8,612 bases of DNA, taken from assembly GCA_964425005.1 (NCBI GenBank), contig CAYRKT010000067.1:1-8612 (forward strand). The letters run 5' to 3'. Made by a program: the position numbers and the translations under genes. Below the pieces are notes generated by a model, which was not told where the DNA came from, made no database searches, and saw only the letters and a list, made by a program, of their open reading frames with translations. Numbering within the stretch: the stretch's first letter is position 1; each line of letters starts with the position of its first letter. Positions 5,219 through 8,612 of the stretch are shown here, in pieces. This DNA comes from CAYRKT01 sp964425005 (lineage in GTDB: Bacteria; Synergistota; Synergistia; CAYRKT01).

Positions 5219-6548
5219 TCGGGGAGGCGGGCGGCCGAAGGCCGCCCGCTCCTCTTCGGGCAGGGGCCTCTCCCTCCTTCCCCGCATGATAGGGGAGGTG
5301 AGGGAGGGGGCCTTCTCCTCCGAGGTCCTTCGGCGCTCCGTCGAGGGCCTGCCCGAGGGCGAGCTTAGGCTCGTGTCCACCCTCTTCTACCTGTGCCTCA
5401 GGCGCCTTCCCCTTTGGGAGGAGCTCCTGTCCTCCAGGGTGGATGCCTCGCGCCTTCCCCCCTTCGCGAGGGAGCTGCTCCTGGTGGGCCTCTGCGGGCT
5501 TCTGGAGCTTCGTCGCTTCAGCAGGGCCTCCCTGGTCAACGCCCTGGTGGAGGCCTGCAAGGGGCGCTATCCGGGGCTGGCCTCGCTGGTCAACGCCGTC
5601 CTCAGGTCCTTCTGCCGCGACCTGGATCGGGGTTTGGTGGTCTCGGGGCTCGAGGCGCACGGGAGGCTTGGTTCTTCCCCCTGGTTCTTCGAGAGGCTCC
5701 TGGGGCCGCTGGGCGAGAGGGGCAGGAGGTCCTTCCTGTCCATGAGGCCTCTGCCCTCTCTCCTGCTGAGGGACGGATCGTCGGGGGAGGAGGTCCTGTC
5801 GGAGGCGCGCTCCGGTGGGCTTCGCCCCTTCCCCTCGCCCCTGTCGCCCCTCTCGGTCAGGCTGTGCAGGGGGGTCATCCCGTCCAGGCTTTCCTCCTTC
5901 GCGAGGGGGCTTTGCAGCCAGGCCTCCGAGTCCACCGCCCTGGTGGTGGAGGTGCTCTCGTCCCTTCCCTCCCCAGGGGGGCTCCTGGTGGACCTGTGCG
6001 CGGGGAGGGGGGTTAAGCTGTCCCACCTGCTGGCCTTGAGGCCTGACCTGAGGGCCCTGGCCCTGGAGATCTCCCCCGCCAGGGCGAGGGCACTGGCGGG
6101 GAACCTGAGGAGGATGGGGGTGAGGGGCAGGGCCGAGGTGGAGGTGCGAGACTCCACCAGGGCGGAGCTACCCCCGCGGGGGCTCTTTCTGCTGGATGCC
6201 CCCTGCACCGGGTCTGGCACCGCCCACCGGCATCCCGAGATCCGCTGGAGGCTTGGGCCCGGGGGGCTGGAGGGGGCCCTGGAAATCCAGAGGCGTCTGC
6301 TTCGCCGCGCCCTGGAGGGCCTCGAGGAGGGCTATCTGGTATACTCTGTCTGCAGCCTCTTCCCCGAGGAGGGGGAGGAGATGGTCTCCAGCTCGATGGG
6401 GCTCGAGGGGGTGAGGGCCGTTTCCGTGGACCTGCCCCCGGCCTGGTCGAGGTTCGCGAGGAGGGGAAGGTGGGGCTTTCAGGTCCTTCCCCTCCTCCCG
6501 TGGTTGGATGGCTTTTACGTTTCCGTGCTGGAAGTGAGGAGGAGGTAG
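5211..6548 (+). CDS. rsmB: RsmB, 16S rRNA (cytosine967-C5)-methyltransferase
   Basis: The 445 residues have the two-part RsmB layout. A basic, Gly/Ser-rich leader (1-20) precedes a NusB-like helical RNA-binding domain (about 25-140, including FARELLLVGLCGLLEL and LASLVNAVLRSF). A SAM-dependent Rossmann methyltransferase domain follows (about 230-445). Motif I is DLCAGRGVKL (261-270). Motif IV is DAPCTGSGTAHRHPEIRW, with Cys332, and motif VI is YSVCS with Cys381. In m5C RNA methyltransferases one of these cysteines makes the covalent bond to the cytosine and the other helps release. The start ATG overlaps the end of yugP (out of frame by 8 bases), with AGGAG at 5195-5199. Motif I departs from the usual CAAPGGKT. 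Related m5C enzymes (RsmF, NOP2-type) lack the NusB-like domain, so RsmB is preferred. Confidence 0.92.
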   Translation: MSDRGGGRPKAARSSSGRGLSLLPRMIGEVREGAFSSEVLRRSVEGLPEGELRLVSTLFYLCLRRLPLWEELLSSRVDASRLPPFARELLLVGLCGLLELRRFSRASLVNALVEACKGRYPGLASLVNAVLRSFCRDLDRGLVVSGLEAHGRLGSSPWFFERLLGPLGERGRRSFLSMRPLPSLLLRDGSSGEEVLSEARSGGLRPFPSPLSPLSVRLCRGVIPSRLSSFARGLCSQASESTALVVEVLSSLPSPGGLLVDLCAGRGVKLSHLLALRPDLRALALEISPARARALAGNLRRMGVRGRAEVEVRDSTRAELPPRGLFLLDAPCTGSGTAHRHPEIRWRLGPGGLEGALEIQRRLLRRALEGLEEGYLVYSVCSLFPEEGEEMVSSSMGLEGVRAVSVDLPPAWSRFARRGRWGFQVLPLLPWLDGFYVSVLEVRRR

Positions 6549-6549
6549 G
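6541..6549 (+). promoter_or_regulatory. Ribosome binding site of gyrA
   Basis: GGAGGTAGG spans the last codons and stop of rsmB and ends 5 bases before TTG 6555. This supports that start and coupling of gyrA to rsmB. Confidence 0.7.
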
Positions 6550-6554
6550 TTTCC

Positions 6555-8612
6555 TTGGAGGAAGGGAGCAGGGTCATATCCCTCCCGGTGGAGGAGGAGA
6601 TAAAGGCCAGCTACTTGGACTACGCCATGAGCGTGATAGTGGGCAGGGCCATCCCCGACGTGCGGGACGGCCTTAAGCCCGTCCAGAGGCGCATCCTCTA
6701 CTCCATGAGGGAGCTCGGGCTTCTGCCCGGCAGGCCCTACAAGAAGAGCGCCAGGGTGGTGGGGGAGACGATGGGCAAATACCATCCCCACGGCGATGCG
6801 GCCATATACGACGCCCTGGCCAGGATGGCCCAGGACTTCTCGGTGCGCTACCCGCTGGTGGACGGCCAGGGCAACTTCGGGAGCCTGGACGGCGATCCCC
6901 CTGCCGCCATGCGCTACACGGAGTGCAGGCTGTCCCGTTTCGGCGAGCTCATGATGGCCGACGTGGACGAGGATACGGTGGACTTCGGCCCCAACTTCGA
7001 CGACTCCCTCAGGGAGCCCCTGGTGCTGCCCTCGGCGGTGCCGAACCTGCTGGTGAACGGGAGCTCCGGCATAGCCGTGGGCATGGCCACGAGCATCCCG
7101 CCCCACAACCTGGGGGAGATAGCGGACGCTTTGGTGATGCTCATAGAGAGGCCCGAGTCCTCTGTGGAGGAGGTGTTAAGGGTCGTCCACGGGCCCGACT
7201 TCCCCACCGGCGGTGTGGTGGTGGGCGGCAGGGACCTGCTGGAGGCCTACAGCACCGGGCGGGGCAAGGTGACGGTCAGGGGCGTGGTGGAGCTGGAGGA
7301 GGGCAAGAGGGGGAGGAGGGCCCTGGTGGTCAGGGAGATCCCCTACGGGGTGTCCAAGTCGAGCCTGGTGGAGGCGATAGTCTCCAGGATCAAGGAGGGG
7401 CAGGTCGTGGGGATCTCCGACGTGAGGGACGAGTCGGACAGGTCCGGCACCAGGCTGGTGCTGGAGCTCCAGAGGGAGGCCGATCCGGATCTGGTCTTGA
7501 GGCAGCTTTACGCCCGGACCCAGCTCGAGATGACCTACAGCATAAACTTCCTGGTCCTCCACAGGGGTGCCCCCAGGGTGATGGGCTTTCTGGGGCTCAT
7601 GAGGGCCTACCTGGACCACCGGAGGGAGGTGGTACGGCGCAGGACGCTCTTCAGGCTTCGGGCCGCCGAGGAGAGGGTCCACGTCCTGGAGGGCTTGAGC
7701 AAGGCCCTGGACCAGATAGACCTGGTCATATCGCTCGTCAGGTCATCCAGGGACGTCCCCTCGGCCAGGAGGGCCCTGATGGAGAGGGTGGGCCTCACCG
7801 AGAGGCAGGCCCAGGGGGTCCTGGAGATGAGGCTCCAGCGCCTGACCGCCCTGGAGAGGAGGGCGCTGGAGGAGGAGCTCTCCTCCCTGCTCTCGGACGT
7901 GGAGAGGTACAGGTCCATCCTCTCCTCGCCGGCCCTGCTGGACGAGGAGGTCAAGAGGGAGATCCTCGCGGTGAAGGAGGAGTTCAGGGACCCCAGGAGG
8001 ACCAGGGTGGTGGAGGGGCTTTCCTCCTACTCCAGGGAGGACCTCATAGCCGAGGCCCAGATGGTGCTGGTCCTGGGTAGGGATGGGGTCCTAAGGGGCT
8101 ATCCCCTCTCGGAACAGAGCCGAAGGGGCAGGGGCGCCAAGGGGGCCAAGAGCCTCGAGGAGCCAGCCCTCCTCGCGGTCTGCTCCAACAAGGACGAGGT
8201 GTGCTTCTTCACCTCCGCGGGGAGGGTCTTCTCGGGCAGGTGCTTCGAGCTCCTGGAGGAGAGGGGTTCTAAGAGGGCGCTCTCTAAGGCCTTCTCCCTC
8301 CTTCCCGGCGAGAGGGTGGTGGAGATGAGGGCTCTCAGGGCCTCGGAGGGGGGATTCCTCGTCATCTTCACCGAGAGGGGCATGGTGAAGCGCCTTCCCT
8401 CCTCGGAGGTCCTGGACGTGAAGAGGTCCGGGAGGAGGATAATGGGGCTCGAGGAGGGGGATAGGATGGTCTCCGTTCGCTTCACCTCCGGCAGGGACCT
8501 GGTGGCCTGCGCCTCCAGCGGCGGGCAGGTCCTGGTCTTCCCGGAGGAGGAGATAAGGCCCCAGGGGAGGAGCGGCTTCGGGGTCAGGGGGATGAGGCTT
8601 AGGGAGGGGGAG
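6555..8612 (+). CDS. gyrA: DNA gyrase subunit A, 3'-truncated by the window
   Basis: The open frame gives 686 residues with no stop before the right edge, so about 100-150 residues are missing. The winged-helix and QRDR region are intact: YAMSVIVGRAIPDVRDGLKPVQRRIL (23-48), KSARVVGETMGKYHPHGD (64-81), the catalytic Tyr121 preceded by Arg120 (AAMRYTE), then the tower and coiled-coil domains. The C-terminal beta-pinwheel begins about residue 500, with a GyrA-box-like segment at 521-530 (QSRRGRGAKG). A later blade has PQGRSGFGVRGMRL, typical of GyrA rather than ParC. With GyrB it should introduce negative supercoils using ATP. The start is TTG, 6 bases after the rsmB stop, with GGAGGTAGG upstream. 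Residue 82, equivalent to E. coli Ser83, is Ala. ParC remains a small possibility. Confidence 0.93.
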   Translation, partial: MEEGSRVISLPVEEEIKASYLDYAMSVIVGRAIPDVRDGLKPVQRRILYSMRELGLLPGRPYKKSARVVGETMGKYHPHGDAAIYDALARMAQDFSVRYPLVDGQGNFGSLDGDPPAAMRYTECRLSRFGELMMADVDEDTVDFGPNFDDSLREPLVLPSAVPNLLVNGSSGIAVGMATSIPPHNLGEIADALVMLIERPESSVEEVLRVVHGPDFPTGGVVVGGRDLLEAYSTGRGKVTVRGVVELEEGKRGRRALVVREIPYGVSKSSLVEAIVSRIKEGQVVGISDVRDESDRSGTRLVLELQREADPDLVLRQLYARTQLEMTYSINFLVLHRGAPRVMGFLGLMRAYLDHRREVVRRRTLFRLRAAEERVHVLEGLSKALDQIDLVISLVRSSRDVPSARRALMERVGLTERQAQGVLEMRLQRLTALERRALEEELSSLLSDVERYRSILSSPALLDEEVKREILAVKEEFRDPRRTRVVEGLSSYSREDLIAEAQMVLVLGRDGVLRGYPLSEQSRRGRGAKGAKSLEEPALLAVCSNKDEVCFFTSAGRVFSGRCFELLEERGSKRALSKAFSLLPGERVVEMRALRASEGGFLVIFTERGMVKRLPSSEVLDVKRSGRRIMGLEEGDRMVSVRFTSGRDLVACASSGGQVLVFPEEEIRPQGRSGFGVRGMRLREGE

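Noticed and set aside
5193..6026. 277-residue minus frame opposite rsmB
   Set aside because: It is a Pro/Gly/Gln-rich antisense shadow; the rsmB frame carries clear methyltransferase motifs.
6923..8080. 385-residue open frame on the + strand inside gyrA
   Set aside because: It is a shifted-frame shadow of gyrA: Gly/Arg/Ala/Pro-rich low-complexity product, no SD, and the real frame has complete GyrA motifs including catalytic Tyr.
1..8612. tRNA, rRNA, CRISPR, insertion sequences, phage or defence genes
   Set aside because: Reading both strands showed no cloverleaf-like sequence, repeat-spacer pattern, transposase motif or terminal repeats; almost all DNA is explained by housekeeping genes.

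Overview
The window looks like ordinary chromosome from a GC-rich anaerobic bacterium. Flagellar-type chemotaxis genes, a PglF/CapD-type sugar dehydratase, a YugP-type membrane metalloprotease and a short Pyrococcus-like NikR occur together. Arg codons are dominated by AGG and many Ile codons are ATA, a thermophile-like habit. Many starts are TTG or GTG behind very G-rich Shine-Dalgarno (SD) sequences. This would suit a moderately thermophilic Synergistota such as a Thermanaerovibrio relative, but that placement is inference, since no database could be searched. There are no RNA genes, insertion sequences, CRISPR arrays or phage genes. About 95% of the DNA is coding, and the longest gene-free stretch is about 117 bases (4412-4528).

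Layout. (1) 2-1435 (+): 3' part of a nucleotide-sugar 4,6-dehydratase gene whose start lies left of the window. (2) 1432-1896 (-): cheX, convergent with the dehydratase so that both stop codons share one CTAG. (3) 1972-2373 (+): nikR, divergent from cheX. (4) 2379-2837 (-): cheW, convergent with nikR. (5) 2895-3656 (-): a TtcA-type tRNA thiolase. (6) 3656-4411 (-): an unrecognised coiled-coil protein whose stop overlaps the ttcA start. (7) 4529-5218 (+): YugP-type zinc metalloprotease. (8) 5211-6548 (+): RsmB 16S rRNA m5C methyltransferase. (9) 6555-8612 (+): 5' part of gyrA, running off the right edge. gyrA is missing from a simple closed-ORF list because it starts with TTG and has no stop inside the window.

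Transcription units. The divergent intergenic region at 4412-4528 carries two back-to-back sigma-A-type promoters with overlapping -35 boxes. The leftward one drives the coiled-coil gene and ttcA, and perhaps cheW, which also has a weak promoter of its own. The rightward one drives yugP-rsmB-gyrA, which overlap or nearly abut. The nikR-cheX intergenic region has a perfect -10 box for nikR with a small palindrome at the expected transcription start.

Functionally the window mixes surface-glycan synthesis, chemotaxis (CheX removes phosphate from CheY-P; CheW couples receptors to CheA), nickel-responsive regulation, RNA modification (TtcA, RsmB) and DNA topology (GyrA). I found no convincing new multi-gene system. 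The items most worth a second look are the coiled-coil protein coupled to ttcA, the shared divergent promoter with its palindromes, the lone NikR among chemotaxis genes, and the natural alanine at the quinolone position of GyrA.
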